From Emticicia soli (GTDB taxonomy: Bacteria > Bacteroidota > Bacteroidia > Cytophagales > Spirosomataceae): 64,000 bases of DNA. Positions 40,236-49,203 of this stretch are shown in pieces. A model generated the notes under the pieces. It worked only from the letters and a program-made list of their open reading frames with translations. It ran no database searches and was not told the origin of the DNA. Position 1 is the first letter of the stretch. Each line of letters begins with the position of its first letter. The DNA is taken from positions 1-64,000 of the forward strand of contig NZ_JBBEWC010000012.1 in the NCBI RefSeq assembly GCF_037860775.1. The letters are read 5' to 3'. Made by a program: the position numbers and the translations under genes.

Positions 40236-42691
40236 GGTTGCCTTTGCAGGTAATTCTCAATTTTGGCAATTATTTCTTTCTGACGGTAAGGTTTTGGCAG
40301 ATAATCGTCAAAACCTGCCTCTTCAAGCGTACTTGAGTCTTTCAGGAATACATCGGCTGTTAGAGCAATGATAAACGGCTGGTCGGTATCCTGATACGTT
40401 TCTCTGATGAGTTTCGAGGTCATGATACCATTGATACCCGGTAGCTGAATATCCATAAAAATCAAATCATATTTGTTTTTCTGAGCCTCGGCTACGGCTT
40501 TTTCGCCTGTATCTACAATATCAAAGTTATCCATCACGCCTTCCAGAATCCGTTTCAGAATCTTCTGGTTAAATTCGTTGTCTTCAACCACCAGCACTTT
40601 GTGGTTCGATAGAATCTTCTGCGGTTTATTGGTTTCTGGTTGTACGGTAGCCTGCTGAATCACTGTTTTGAATATCCATTTTTCAACTACTTTCATCAGA
40701 TTTTTCAGCTTCATGGGCTTAATCATCATATCGCTGTAGTCGAATGTTGCATATTCTTTAGCATCTTTTTCGTGGCTGTATGCCATTACTACCACAGGCA
40801 CATTGGCTGGTACGCCGTTGTCTCTGAACACCTTGATGGTTTTCTCTAACTGGCAGCCAATCTGCATTGAGTCGACCAGTATCAGCGATGGTGTCGGGTG
40901 GGGTTCTACAAAGAATTTTTCAGGGGTATCAAACGAAACCAGTTTAAGTTTTTTATCTTTAAAATATTCCGAAAAAGTCTCAACAGCCTCTTTTGAATCG
41001 AGTGCCCAGATACAAGAGTCGGTATTAGCATATTTCGTAAATAAATCGCCCAGAATAACAGGTTTGGTATCGGTGTTTTGGAATGGTACTTCAAAGAAAA
41101 ACTCTGCACCTTGGCCAATCTTGCTTTTCACGCCAATTACGCCACCCATCATTTCGGTCAGGCGTTTACAGATAGCAAGACCTAGTCCGGTTCCGCCCGA
41201 ATGCTTATTGGTAAGCTGCTTAAAGCGGTCGAATATTATTTCCTGCTCGTTTTCGTCAATACCCTTGCCTTTATCTATTACTTTACAGGTGAGAATAGAT
41301 TTGCCGTTGACAATTTTTGTAGAAACTTTAATGGTTACCCAACTGCCATTCGGTGAGAATTTTACGGCATTCGAAATAAAGTTCAGTATAATCTGGCGTA
41401 GGCGGTTTCTATCTGCCTTGATATACACCGGCAGGTTAGGGTTCAGCATCAGGCGCAGTTGAATACTCTTCTCAAGAGCCGTAGCATAGAATACGTCAAT
41501 GCAGTCGTCAAATAACTCAACCGACGAAAATACCTCTTCCTGAATAAGCAGTTCGCCTGCTTCAATTTTAGAATAATCTAATATATCGTTAATCAAAGAA
41601 ATGAGGCTTTCGCCACTTTTCTTGATAATATTTACTAATTCAAATTGCTCGTGCGATAAAGCAGTGTTTTCGAGCAAGCTCACGGCACCAATCACGCCAT
41701 TCATAGGCGTGCGAATCTCGTGGCTCATATTGGCCAGAAAAGTAGTTTTCATGATATTATCACGTCTTTCTTTTTCTGCCAGATGAATCAATTGATGGTT
41801 AATAACCTGCAAGCGTTCTTCTACCCGTTCTTCAATGGTAACATCTTCAAAAATCCAGATACGGCCTGTGTAGCGGTTTACATGAATCAACTGTGTGATA
41901 ACATTGTAAGTGCGGTTGATGGGCGAGCCGAATTTCCATCGCCAGCGGTCAATAGAGTTTGAGAACATCAACTCCTGCATTTTGCTTTGTACTTCTTCTT
42001 TGTTCTGCAACATATTGATAAGGTTGCTGAAACCCTCGGCGATTTTTTGTGCCGTAATGGGCGCATCAGAAGAGAAACCAAACAAATCGTAGGCTTTGGT
42101 GTTCATAAAAACGCCATTGGCGCTTTCGTCGACAAACACAATCGGAATCGGGCTTTTGCTAAGAATAGATTCAAAGCGGATATTGAGCTCGGTTAGCTGT
42201 GTGGTTGTCTGGTAGGTAGAAACGATTTCTTCGAACCTGATTTTGCATAGGAGCGAAAAATAACGGTATGAACTATGTATTAGGGCATCGGGTTCACATA
42301 TTTTTACGAGCAAGCCGGTGCTATGCTCGGTTTTTATAGCCTGAATGATAACTTTTTTAGGTGCTTGCTCAAAGCTGAATGCGCTTGTATCTTCTTCAAT
42401 TACCTTGAAAGTATTTTCGCTGAAGTTGTGAGAGGAAAGAAAAGGGATTTTTAAACCAACCAGCGATGAATCGGTGCTATAAGCGATTTCGGCAACATTA
42501 GAAGGCAAAAAGTGTACATAGTATATTTTTTCGGCAACATCGAGTTTTTTCAATGTTTGCAACAACACACTCATAATCTTGTCGATGGTATCGTTTATGC
42601 CAATGGTTGTTTTAAAGAACCTGACATATTTATTCGACCAGATTGTTTGCTCTTCTGAATCTATCATTGGTGCATTGTTTTGTAAGGTCAT
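40220..42691 (-). CDS. Hybrid histidine kinase (PAS, HisKA, HATPase, degenerate REC, REC)
   Basis: 823 residues, cytoplasmic, with no TM segment. Order: an N-terminal GAF-like part (about 30-165), PAS (about 175-290, FESILSKSPIPIVFVDE), HisKA with FLANMSHEIRTPMNGVIG (His near 325), HATPase ending GTGLGLAICKRLTEMMGG (about 495-512), a first receiver-like domain (about 550-670) whose acidic pair is missing (CIWALDSKEA) although Asp and Lys remain (LILVDSMQ, IKPMK), and a full receiver (about 690-820: VLVVEDNEFNQ, IFMDIQLPGIN, LPKPY). Phosphate likely passes to the Hpt protein encoded 212 nt upstream on the same strand. Confidence 0.9.
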   Translation of the reverse strand: MTLQNNAPMIDSEEQTIWSNKYVRFFKTTIGINDTIDKIMSVLLQTLKKLDVAEKIYYVHFLPSNVAEIAYSTDSSLVGLKIPFLSSHNFSENTFKVIEEDTSAFSFEQAPKKVIIQAIKTEHSTGLLVKICEPDALIHSSYRYFSLLCKIRFEEIVSTYQTTTQLTELNIRFESILSKSPIPIVFVDESANGVFMNTKAYDLFGFSSDAPITAQKIAEGFSNLINMLQNKEEVQSKMQELMFSNSIDRWRWKFGSPINRTYNVITQLIHVNRYTGRIWIFEDVTIEERVEERLQVINHQLIHLAEKERRDNIMKTTFLANMSHEIRTPMNGVIGAVSLLENTALSHEQFELVNIIKKSGESLISLINDILDYSKIEAGELLIQEEVFSSVELFDDCIDVFYATALEKSIQLRLMLNPNLPVYIKADRNRLRQIILNFISNAVKFSPNGSWVTIKVSTKIVNGKSILTCKVIDKGKGIDENEQEIIFDRFKQLTNKHSGGTGLGLAICKRLTEMMGGVIGVKSKIGQGAEFFFEVPFQNTDTKPVILGDLFTKYANTDSCIWALDSKEAVETFSEYFKDKKLKLVSFDTPEKFFVEPHPTPSLILVDSMQIGCQLEKTIKVFRDNGVPANVPVVVMAYSHEKDAKEYATFDYSDMMIKPMKLKNLMKVVEKWIFKTVIQQATVQPETNKPQKILSNHKVLVVEDNEFNQKILKRILEGVMDNFDIVDTGEKAVAEAQKNKYDLIFMDIQLPGINGIMTSKLIRETYQDTDQPFIIALTADVFLKDSSTLEEAGFDDYLPKPYRQKEIIAKIENYLQRQPHMVL

Positions 42692-42903
42692 TGGGGCATC
42701 TTTTACTAGAACTAAGACATCTATTACAAGTAAAATAATGCAAAAATCAAGCCAAAATAATGCTATCGGAAAGGTCGTATCCGCTTGATAATTTTTTTTT
42801 ATATTAAGATTAAATTATTAGAAGAAGAAAGCGTTTGTGTAGATAGGTGCCTGATTATTGCTAACCAAGGCACCCTGAAAATTGTAGATAGATACGTAAA
42901 AAA

Positions 42904-43269
42904 CTAGCTTAATTGCTCGTGTTCTTCTTTAATAATACCAATAAAAGCATCTAGTTGGTTGATGAGTGCGGTCGATTCTTCGTTAGTGATGTCGAAATCG
43001 GGGTCGTTTTTTGCTTTTACCTCAAATCTCTTCATTTGGTCTGAGAGCTCAGTACCACCTACAAAACCTACTGCCGAGCTAATAGCGTGAATTTTTTTCA
43101 CTACTTTATCTTTATCTCCTTCGGCTTGTCCGGCTCTGATTTCTTGTATTTCTTCGGGCATAAGCGCTAAAAAATCACCAAAAACTTCTACAAGATACTC
43201 TTGTGTATCATAATTTTCCATTAAAAACTCTTTATCAAGAGTTTCATTAAACTGATGTGTTTCAAACAT
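42904..43269 (-). CDS. Histidine phosphotransfer (Hpt) protein
   Basis: 121 residues from the ATG at 43269 (MFETHQFNETLDKEFLMENY); an upstream ATG at 43314 adds an unconserved leader. Helical, with the Hpt motif KKIHAISSAVGFVGGTEL (about 58-75), His at about 61. It would carry phosphate from the final receiver of the hybrid kinase downstream (40220-42691) to an unknown regulator. A TAnnTTTG box lies upstream. Confidence 0.87.
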   Translation of the reverse strand: MFETHQFNETLDKEFLMENYDTQEYLVEVFGDFLALMPEEIQEIRAGQAEGDKDKVVKKIHAISSAVGFVGGTELSDQMKRFEVKAKNDPDFDITNEESTALINQLDAFIGIIKEEHEQLS

Positions 43270-43421
43270 AATTGGTTTGGCAGGACTATTAGTGCCCGTT
43301 ATTAATTCTTGCAATAAAACAAAATCAATTTTAGTTTAAGCAAAATAAGCGTAAGAATAGAAAGGTAATAAACGTGGGTCAAAAATTATACCATGTGTAA
43401 GTTTCTTAGCCGAAACTTGCG

Positions 43422-43429
43422 CAAAGTTA
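43422..43429 (-). promoter_or_regulatory. Candidate -7 box for the Hpt gene
   Basis: TAACTTTG on the minus strand, about 150 nt upstream of the Hpt start, in the gap after the AraC-type gene. Confidence 0.4.
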
Positions 43430-43440
43430 TAAAATTTAAT

Positions 43441-44307
43441 TTATGTCTTGGTATCATATTTTTTCAGGTAGGCACTTGGGGTCATTTTAGTTCGGTTTTT
43501 AAACTGGCGGTTAAAGTTAGATACGTTGTTAAAGCCATTGGCAAAACAAATTTCTAACACGCTGGTATCGCCACTCTGTAACATACGGCAAGCATGGCCT
43601 ATTCGGATGTCGTTCAGAAACTCAGAGAAGGTTTTTCGGGTACGTAATTTAAAAAAACGGCAAAAGGCATTGGGGGTCATGTTTACAATTCCGGCTACTT
43701 CTTCCAAGTTTATTTCTCGCTCATAGTTGCGCATCAGAAACTCAAAAACATCGTTTATGCGCTGGTTGTCAGTCTCTTTTTGTGTACTCTGGTAAGTAAT
43801 ACCCGATAAAAATTCTTTGTCGGCCGATACAGAAAGGGCGTTGAGTATTTCAAGAAAAGTAAGCAGTTTTTCGAAGCCTTTTTTATTGATAATAGACGCA
43901 ACAAGTGTGGTAAGCGCATTTGCTTCCCGGTTTCGGATTCTGAAGCCCCTCGAGGCTTCGTTGAGCAGGTTTTTGAGGTGTAGCGTTTCGGGAATATCAA
44001 AGAAGTTTTCGCCCAGAATATCGCCTCTGAAATAAATAGATATAGAATGTGCCCGTAGGTTTTCGGTATAATATTCGGCATCACTTCGGAAAACGTGCGG
44101 CAGATTACTGCCAAGCAGGTAAATATCGTAGGGCTGAAAACGGTCTATGTTATCGCCCACAAATTGTGTTCCGGTACCTTCAAGCATCAGGGTTATCTGC
44201 CACTCGGGGTGAAAGTGGAGCGTATCATAAAAATAAGGTAAGTCATCAATCTGCACACGAAACGATTCTGTTTCTGTTTTAGGTATTCGGAAGAGTAGGG
44301 GTTTCAT
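43441..44307 (-). CDS. AraC-family transcriptional regulator
   Basis: 288 residues. N-terminal cupin-like sensing domain (about 20-130: LHFHPEWQITLMLEGTGTQFVGDNIDRF) and C-terminal double helix-turn-helix (about 190-285: LEEVAGIVNMTPNAFCRFFKLRTRKTFSEFLNDIRI ... VLEICFANGFNNVSNFNRQFKNRTKMTPSAYLKKY). It is divergent from the hydroxyproline-type operon, 278 nt away, and is the obvious candidate regulator of it, perhaps sensing a proline derivative. Confidence 0.9.
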   Translation of the reverse strand: MKPLLFRIPKTETESFRVQIDDLPYFYDTLHFHPEWQITLMLEGTGTQFVGDNIDRFQPYDIYLLGSNLPHVFRSDAEYYTENLRAHSISIYFRGDILGENFFDIPETLHLKNLLNEASRGFRIRNREANALTTLVASIINKKGFEKLLTFLEILNALSVSADKEFLSGITYQSTQKETDNQRINDVFEFLMRNYEREINLEEVAGIVNMTPNAFCRFFKLRTRKTFSEFLNDIRIGHACRMLQSGDTSVLEICFANGFNNVSNFNRQFKNRTKMTPSAYLKKYDTKT

Positions 44308-44321
44308 GTTTTAATGGTGAT

Positions 44322-44407
44322 ACCCCATCCCCAACCCTTCCCCAACAGTGGGGAAGGGAGTTAAAGCCCATCTCCCCACTGTTGGGGAGAGGGGTTGGGG
44401 AGTGGGG
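44322..44407. repeat. R2-family double palindrome
   Basis: Two CCCCAACAGTGGGGA-type palindromes, one in each orientation, framed by CCCCATCCCCAACCC and GGGGTTGGGGAGTGGGG. It sits between the AraC gene start and its promoter region. Confidence 0.87.
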
Positions 44408-44468
44408 TTTATGTTAAGATTAAACATTTTAAAATAAATACTAATTTACCTCTATATTATATACTGTA

Positions 44469-44476
44469 CAAATATA
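44469..44476 (-). promoter_or_regulatory. Candidate -7 box for the AraC-type gene
   Basis: TATATTTG on the minus strand, 161 nt before the start; the R2 repeat would then lie in the 5' leader. Confidence 0.4.
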
Positions 44477-44536
44477 TGGGGTAAAAAAGTATAAGTAATG
44501 GCGAAATGAGAATAAGTTTTTTTGTTTTTTGTATGC

Positions 44537-44544
44537 TAGCTTTG
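44537..44544 (+). promoter_or_regulatory. Candidate -7 box for the hydroxyproline-type operon
   Basis: TAGCTTTG, 41 nt upstream of the ATG at 44586; spacing to an upstream TTTG is not ideal, which would suit an activator-dependent promoter. Confidence 0.5.
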
Positions 44545-44585
44545 TATCAGTAAAATAGAACCAATCATAATCTAATACTACTTAT

Positions 44586-45491
44586 ATGAAACCTTCGTGG
44601 ACAGGCGTTTATCCGGCAGTAACTACTAATTTTTTTCAGGACGAAAGTCTTGACCTGAAAACCTTTGCATTCAATATCGAAGAGCAAATCAAGGCAGGTG
44701 TGCATGGTATTATTATCTGTGGCTCATTGGGCGAAAACGGAACTTTGACCAAAGAAGAAAAACTTACTTTGCTCGATACCGCTAAAACTGCTATTGCCGG
44801 CCGTGTGCCTTTGGTTATGTGTATTGCTGAGTGTATCACACGTGAGGCAGTTGCTTTTGCCAAAGAATGTGAGCAAGCAGGGGCAGAAGGCTTTATGTTG
44901 TTGCCGCCGATGCGTTACCCGTCTGACGACAGAGAGACCTTACATTATTTACATAAAGTAGCCGATTCGACCGATTTGCCTGTAATGGCTTACAACAATC
45001 CGTTGGCTTATAAGACTTTTATCTCGATTCCGATGTTTCGTGAATTAGCGGCGAATCCGCATTTTGAATCAATGAAGGAATCAACAGGTGATATTCGTTA
45101 CATGACAGATATTATCAACGAATTTGGTGGAAGATTCAAGATTCTATCAGGCGTTGATGACCTTGCTTTCGAAAGCCTTATTATGGGTGCTGATGGTTGG
45201 GTTGCAGGTTTGGTTGATGCCTTCCCTCGTGAAACGGTTGCTATTTATGAATTGGTAAAACAAGGCCGTATTGAAGAAGCCCGTGCTATTTATCGTTGGC
45301 ATTTCCCGTTGATGCACTTAGATGTTTCAACTAAATTTGTACAGAATATTAAATTGGCCGAGGTTGCAACCGGGCTAGGTACTGAGTGGGTTCGTGAGCC
45401 ACGATTACCATTGGTAGGCGAAGAGCGTGAGCGTGTGTTGAAAATCATTAACGATTCGTTGGCAACCAGACCAGTATTACCTCAATTCTGA
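44586..45491 (+). CDS. Dihydrodipicolinate synthase family lyase, HypD-like candidate
   Basis: 301 residues, a TIM-barrel class I aldolase. GSLGENGTLTKEEKL (about 46-60), the Tyr in MAYNNPLAYKTFI (about 135-147) and the Schiff-base Lys in FESMKESTGDIRYM (about 160-173). In DapA itself the product is dihydrodipicolinate. Next to a hydroxyproline epimerase and D-amino-acid oxidoreductase the better guess is pyrroline-4-hydroxy-2-carboxylate deaminase, which makes 2-oxoglutarate semialdehyde. First gene of the operon, with 7 nt to the next. Confidence 0.85.
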   Translation: MKPSWTGVYPAVTTNFFQDESLDLKTFAFNIEEQIKAGVHGIIICGSLGENGTLTKEEKLTLLDTAKTAIAGRVPLVMCIAECITREAVAFAKECEQAGAEGFMLLPPMRYPSDDRETLHYLHKVADSTDLPVMAYNNPLAYKTFISIPMFRELAANPHFESMKESTGDIRYMTDIINEFGGRFKILSGVDDLAFESLIMGADGWVAGLVDAFPRETVAIYELVKQGRIEEARAIYRWHFPLMHLDVSTKFVQNIKLAEVATGLGTEWVREPRLPLVGEERERVLKIINDSLATRPVLPQF

Positions 45492-45498
45492 TAAAGAC

Positions 45499-46500
45499 AT
45501 GGTAAAAAGCTTTTTTTGTGTAGATGCTCACACCTGTGGGAATCCGGTGCGCTTGGTGGCCGGTGGTGGCCCTGTGCTTGAAGGAAAGAATATGTCGGAG
45601 AAAAGACAGCATTTTTTGCGTGAATATGACTGGATACGCAAAGGATTGATGTTTGAACCCCGAGGACACGACATGATGTCGGGTAGTATTCTTTACCCAC
45701 CGCATGACCCCGAAAACGATGTTGCCGTGCTGTTTATCGAAACCAGTGGTTGCTTGCCTATGTGTGGGCATGGCACTATTGGTACTATTACAATTGCCAT
45801 TGAGCATGGCCTGATTCAGCCTAAAAAGCCTGGTTTTGTACGTATGGAAGCACCTGCGGGTTTGGTAATGATAGAATATACGCAAGAAGGCAATAAGGTG
45901 AAAACCGTGAAGCTGACAAATGTGGCTTCGTTTCTGGCTGCTGAAAATATAGAGGTTGAATGCCCTGAGCTTGGTACGCTGAAAGTTGACGTAGCCTATG
46001 GTGGTAATTATTATGCCATTGTTGATGTACAGGAAAACTTTCCGGGTTTAGAACATTTCAAAGCCGACCAACTGATTGCATGGGCAAGGGTGCTAAGAGA
46101 GCGTATCAACGAAAAACATACGTTTGTGCACCCCGAAAACCCCACTATCAATGGCCTAAGCCATATTGAGTGGACGGGCAAGGTTATCGACCCGACATCA
46201 ACGGCTCGTAATGCTGTTTTCTATGGCGATAAAGCCATTGACCGCTCGCCATGTGGCACGGGTACATCGGCCAGAATGGCGCAATGGGCTGCTAAAGGTA
46301 AGCTGAAACAAGGGGATGAGTTTGTGCATGAGAGTATCATTGGCAGTAAATTCATTGGCCGTATTGAAGGTACTACCAAAGTAGGCGATTTTGATGCCAT
46401 TTACCCAAGTATTGAGGGTTGGGCGAGAATCTACGGTAACAATACCATTACGATTGACGACCAGGACGACCCTTACGCATTTGGGTTTCAGGTGATATAA
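45499..46500 (+). CDS. 4-hydroxyproline epimerase (proline racemase family)
   Basis: 333 residues. The two catalytic cysteines are in GCLPMCGHGTIGT (about 85-97) and DRSPCGTGTSARMA (about 250-263). VDAHTCGNPVRLVAGGGP at the N-terminus is typical. The cysteine-cysteine pair and the overall sequence suit trans-4-hydroxy-L-proline 2-epimerase rather than trans-3-hydroxyproline dehydratase, in which one Cys is Thr. It converts trans-4-hydroxy-L-proline to cis-4-hydroxy-D-proline for the oxidoreductase encoded downstream. Confidence 0.9.
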   Translation: MVKSFFCVDAHTCGNPVRLVAGGGPVLEGKNMSEKRQHFLREYDWIRKGLMFEPRGHDMMSGSILYPPHDPENDVAVLFIETSGCLPMCGHGTIGTITIAIEHGLIQPKKPGFVRMEAPAGLVMIEYTQEGNKVKTVKLTNVASFLAAENIEVECPELGTLKVDVAYGGNYYAIVDVQENFPGLEHFKADQLIAWARVLRERINEKHTFVHPENPTINGLSHIEWTGKVIDPTSTARNAVFYGDKAIDRSPCGTGTSARMAQWAAKGKLKQGDEFVHESIIGSKFIGRIEGTTKVGDFDAIYPSIEGWARIYGNNTITIDDQDDPYAFGFQVI

Positions 46501-46525
46501 ATACTAAAATAAATTAAACCATTTC

Positions 46526-46554
46526 CGTAGAGACGACATGTTGGCGTCTCTACG
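46526..46554. repeat. R4-family palindrome between operon genes
   Basis: CGTAGAGACG / CGTCTCTACG arms around 9 nt. The left flank (TAAAATAAATTAAACC) is the reverse complement of the right flank of the copy at 53893. Confidence 0.75.
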
Positions 46555-46634
46555 ATATGGTATTTTTTTAGCGTATTTATTTACCAAAACAGGTTGATTT
46601 ATATAAACATTATACAAGCGCTAATAGAATATTC

Positions 46635-47909
46635 ATGGCAACAGATTCAAAATCACCGCAGGTGGTAATTATAGGCAGTGGCATTATCGGGCTGTATTCG
46701 GCCTATTATCTGCTGCAAAAAGGGCATAAAGTAACTATCATTGAGCGTACCGATGGCGCCGACGGTTGTTCGTATGGCAATGCCGGTATGATAGTACCTA
46801 GCCATTTTATCCCTTTGGCTGTGCCGGGCATGATAGAAAAGGGTATCAGATGGATGTTTAATTCTGAGAGTCCGTTTTATGTAAAACCACGCCTTAACTG
46901 GGATTTGATTTCGTGGGGACTTAAGTTTTATCAGGCAGCCAACAATAAGCAGGTTGAGAAAGCCATGCCTGCCTTGCGAGACATAAGCCTGCTTGCCAAA
47001 AAGCTATATCAGGAGTTTGCCAAAGACGAAAACAACGATTTCGCCTTTGAAGAAAAAGGGCTGATGATGCTATGCAAAACAGCGCATAATTTTGATGAAG
47101 AAGCCGAAGTAGCCGAAACAGCCAATAAACTAGGTATTGAGGCCCGTGTGTTAGATATTGCCGCTTTGCACGCCTTAGAGCCAGAAGTAAAACCAGATGT
47201 AGCCGGAGCGGTGTATTATCCGGGTGATGCGCATCTGTACCCAAATGACTTGGTAAAAAAGTTGAAAGCATTATTGCAGAAGCAAGGTGTTACGTTTATG
47301 TATAATACCGAAGTAGTAGATTTTAGCTCCGAAAACGGAGTCATAAAAAGCATTAAAACCCAATCGGGTAATAGTATAGCTGTCGACGAATTGATAATTG
47401 CTACTGGGTCGTGGTCACCGATATTGGCTAAGCAATTGGGTATTAATTTGCCAATGCAGGCAGGTAAAGGTTATAGTACCACTTACCAACAACAAAAAGG
47501 TAAAAAACTGAATATTCCGTCTATCTTGCTTGAAGCCAGAGTGGCCATTACACCAATGGACGATAACCTGATTCGTTTTGGTGGAACAATGGAGATTGGC
47601 GGCATTAATCAGGATATTAACATGAATCGGGTGAGAGGTATCATTAAAGCCGTGCCTGAGTTTTTTCCTGATTACCCGATAGAAGTGCCTGCACAGCAAA
47701 AAGTATGGTCGGGACTTCGTCCTTGTTCGCCTGATGGCCTGCCTTATATTGGCCGCACAAAGAAGTACAAAAACCTTATTATTGCCTCGGGCCATGCCAT
47801 GATGGGGCTGAGCCTTGCACCGGGTAGTGGAAAATTAGTACAGGAAATTGTTGACAATGAAAAAACAAGTATTGATATTTCGTTGTACAATCCTGAACGA
47901 TATGATTAA
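46635..47909 (+). CDS. FAD-dependent D-amino-acid dehydrogenase (DadA-like)
   Basis: 424 residues. Rossmann motif VVIIGSGIIGLYSAYYLLQKG (in 9-29) with the FAD Glu in VTIIERTDG, and NAGMIVPSHFIPLA typical of DadA/DAO enzymes. The C-terminal WSGLRPCSPDGLPYIGR ... HAMMGLSLAPGSGKL closes the FAD site. In this operon it probably oxidises cis-4-hydroxy-D-proline to the pyrroline. Its stop overlaps the next start by 8 nt (47902-47909). Confidence 0.9.
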   Translation: MATDSKSPQVVIIGSGIIGLYSAYYLLQKGHKVTIIERTDGADGCSYGNAGMIVPSHFIPLAVPGMIEKGIRWMFNSESPFYVKPRLNWDLISWGLKFYQAANNKQVEKAMPALRDISLLAKKLYQEFAKDENNDFAFEEKGLMMLCKTAHNFDEEAEVAETANKLGIEARVLDIAALHALEPEVKPDVAGAVYYPGDAHLYPNDLVKKLKALLQKQGVTFMYNTEVVDFSSENGVIKSIKTQSGNSIAVDELIIATGSWSPILAKQLGINLPMQAGKGYSTTYQQQKGKKLNIPSILLEARVAITPMDDNLIRFGGTMEIGGINQDINMNRVRGIIKAVPEFFPDYPIEVPAQQKVWSGLRPCSPDGLPYIGRTKKYKNLIIASGHAMMGLSLAPGSGKLVQEIVDNEKTSIDISLYNPERYD

Positions 47910-49071
47910 CCAGAAACATTTGTTTGCCTTAGAAGAAGGCATTACGTATCTGAATGGGGCGGCGTATGGCCCCATGCTCAGAACATCAATAGAAAAAGGA
48001 ACCGAGGGTATGCTGCTGAAAGCCGAACGACCTTTCACAATAAATCCACACAGCCATTTTGAACCTGCCGAAAGGGTACAGCATTTATTTGCCCGATTAT
48101 TAAACATCGATAACCCTCAACGGGTAGCCATTATCACAGCCGTGTCGTATGGCATGGCTGTGGTGGCAAACAACTTGCATCGCTTACCCAATATTGAAGC
48201 CAAAAAACATATTATACAAATTCAGGACGAATTTCCGAATAATGTATATGCTTTTGAAAGAGTGAGCAAACAACTTTCCCTTACTTATCACACAATTGCC
48301 AGGCCCGATGTTTTAGAAAACAGAGGGCAAATCTGGAACGAGCGCATACTGAACGCAATCAGCCACGAAACCGCTATGGTGGTTGTGCCTCATGTACATT
48401 GGATATACGGCGTGAAGTTTAATCTGGAAGCCATTTCGAAACGTTGCAAAGAAGTTGGCGCGCTGATGGTGGTTGACGGCACGCAATCGGTTGGTGCAAT
48501 GGATTTTGATGTGCAGGCCATTCAACCCGATGCTGTGATTTGCGCCGGATATAAATGGTTACTCGGCCCCTATAGCATCGGACTCGCTTATTTCGGTGCG
48601 TTCTTTGATGAGGGTGTTCCGGTAGAGGAATCATGGTTGAACCGCATGAATAGCGAGAATTTTTCGCAGCTTATCAAGTACGAAAGAGCCTACCGGCCTT
48701 TTGCCCAACGCTACAATGCCGGAGAATACTCACAGTTTATCAATTTACCAATGCTCGAAGATTCGCTCACGCAGATTCTTGATTGGGGTGTAAATAATAT
48801 TCAAGAGTATTGTAAGCAAATCACCCAAAAACCTTTGGAAGCCTTGGTAAGTATGGGCTGTAGCCTCGAAACAGAGGCTTATCGTGGGCATCATTTGCTA
48901 GGCATAAGTCTGCCGCAGGGGGTAGATAACGCAGGTTTTACCGAGCAATTATTAAGCAATAAAATCATTATTTCTAACAGGGGAGTAGCCATTCGGGTTT
49001 CGCCTAATGTATATAATACCGAAGCCGATATGTGGGCTTTGGTAGAGGTGCTGGAGAAGAGTTTGGGGTAA
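47902..49071 (+). CDS. Aminotransferase class V-fold PLP enzyme
   Basis: 389 residues from the ATG at 47902 (MINQKHLFALEEGITYLNG), chosen because it overlaps the oxidoreductase stop and gives the usual N-terminus; an ATG at 47848 would overlap by 62 nt. VVPHVHWIYGVKFNLEAIS, VVDGTQSVGAMDFDV (Asp binding the pyridine nitrogen, about 208) and CAGYKWLLGPYSIGLAYF with the PLP lysine (about 233). Related to isopenicillin-N epimerase and cysteine desulfurase-like groups; the substrate is unknown. Not part of the known hydroxyproline route. It may use a side product, or the operon may act on a different imino acid. Confidence 0.83.
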   Translation: MINQKHLFALEEGITYLNGAAYGPMLRTSIEKGTEGMLLKAERPFTINPHSHFEPAERVQHLFARLLNIDNPQRVAIITAVSYGMAVVANNLHRLPNIEAKKHIIQIQDEFPNNVYAFERVSKQLSLTYHTIARPDVLENRGQIWNERILNAISHETAMVVVPHVHWIYGVKFNLEAISKRCKEVGALMVVDGTQSVGAMDFDVQAIQPDAVICAGYKWLLGPYSIGLAYFGAFFDEGVPVEESWLNRMNSENFSQLIKYERAYRPFAQRYNAGEYSQFINLPMLEDSLTQILDWGVNNIQEYCKQITQKPLEALVSMGCSLETEAYRGHHLLGISLPQGVDNAGFTEQLLSNKIIISNRGVAIRVSPNVYNTEADMWALVEVLEKSLG

Positions 49072-49073
49072 GT

Positions 49074-49177
49074 AACCCCACTCCCTAAATCCCTCTCCCC
49101 AACAGTGGGGAGAGGGACTTCACACCTTCCCCACTGTTGGGGCGGACGCCGCGCGGAATGGTTGGGGATGGGGTTTT
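49074..49177. repeat. R2-family double palindrome with GC-rich insert
   Basis: Two oppositely oriented CCCCAACAGTGGGG palindromes; the second is interrupted after ACTGTTGGGG by CGGACGCCGCGCGG (49143-49156) before resuming AATGGTTGGGG. It lies between two convergent genes. Confidence 0.87.
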
Positions 49178-49203
49178 ATTTAAAGTATCGCAAGTAATCA
49201 ACC

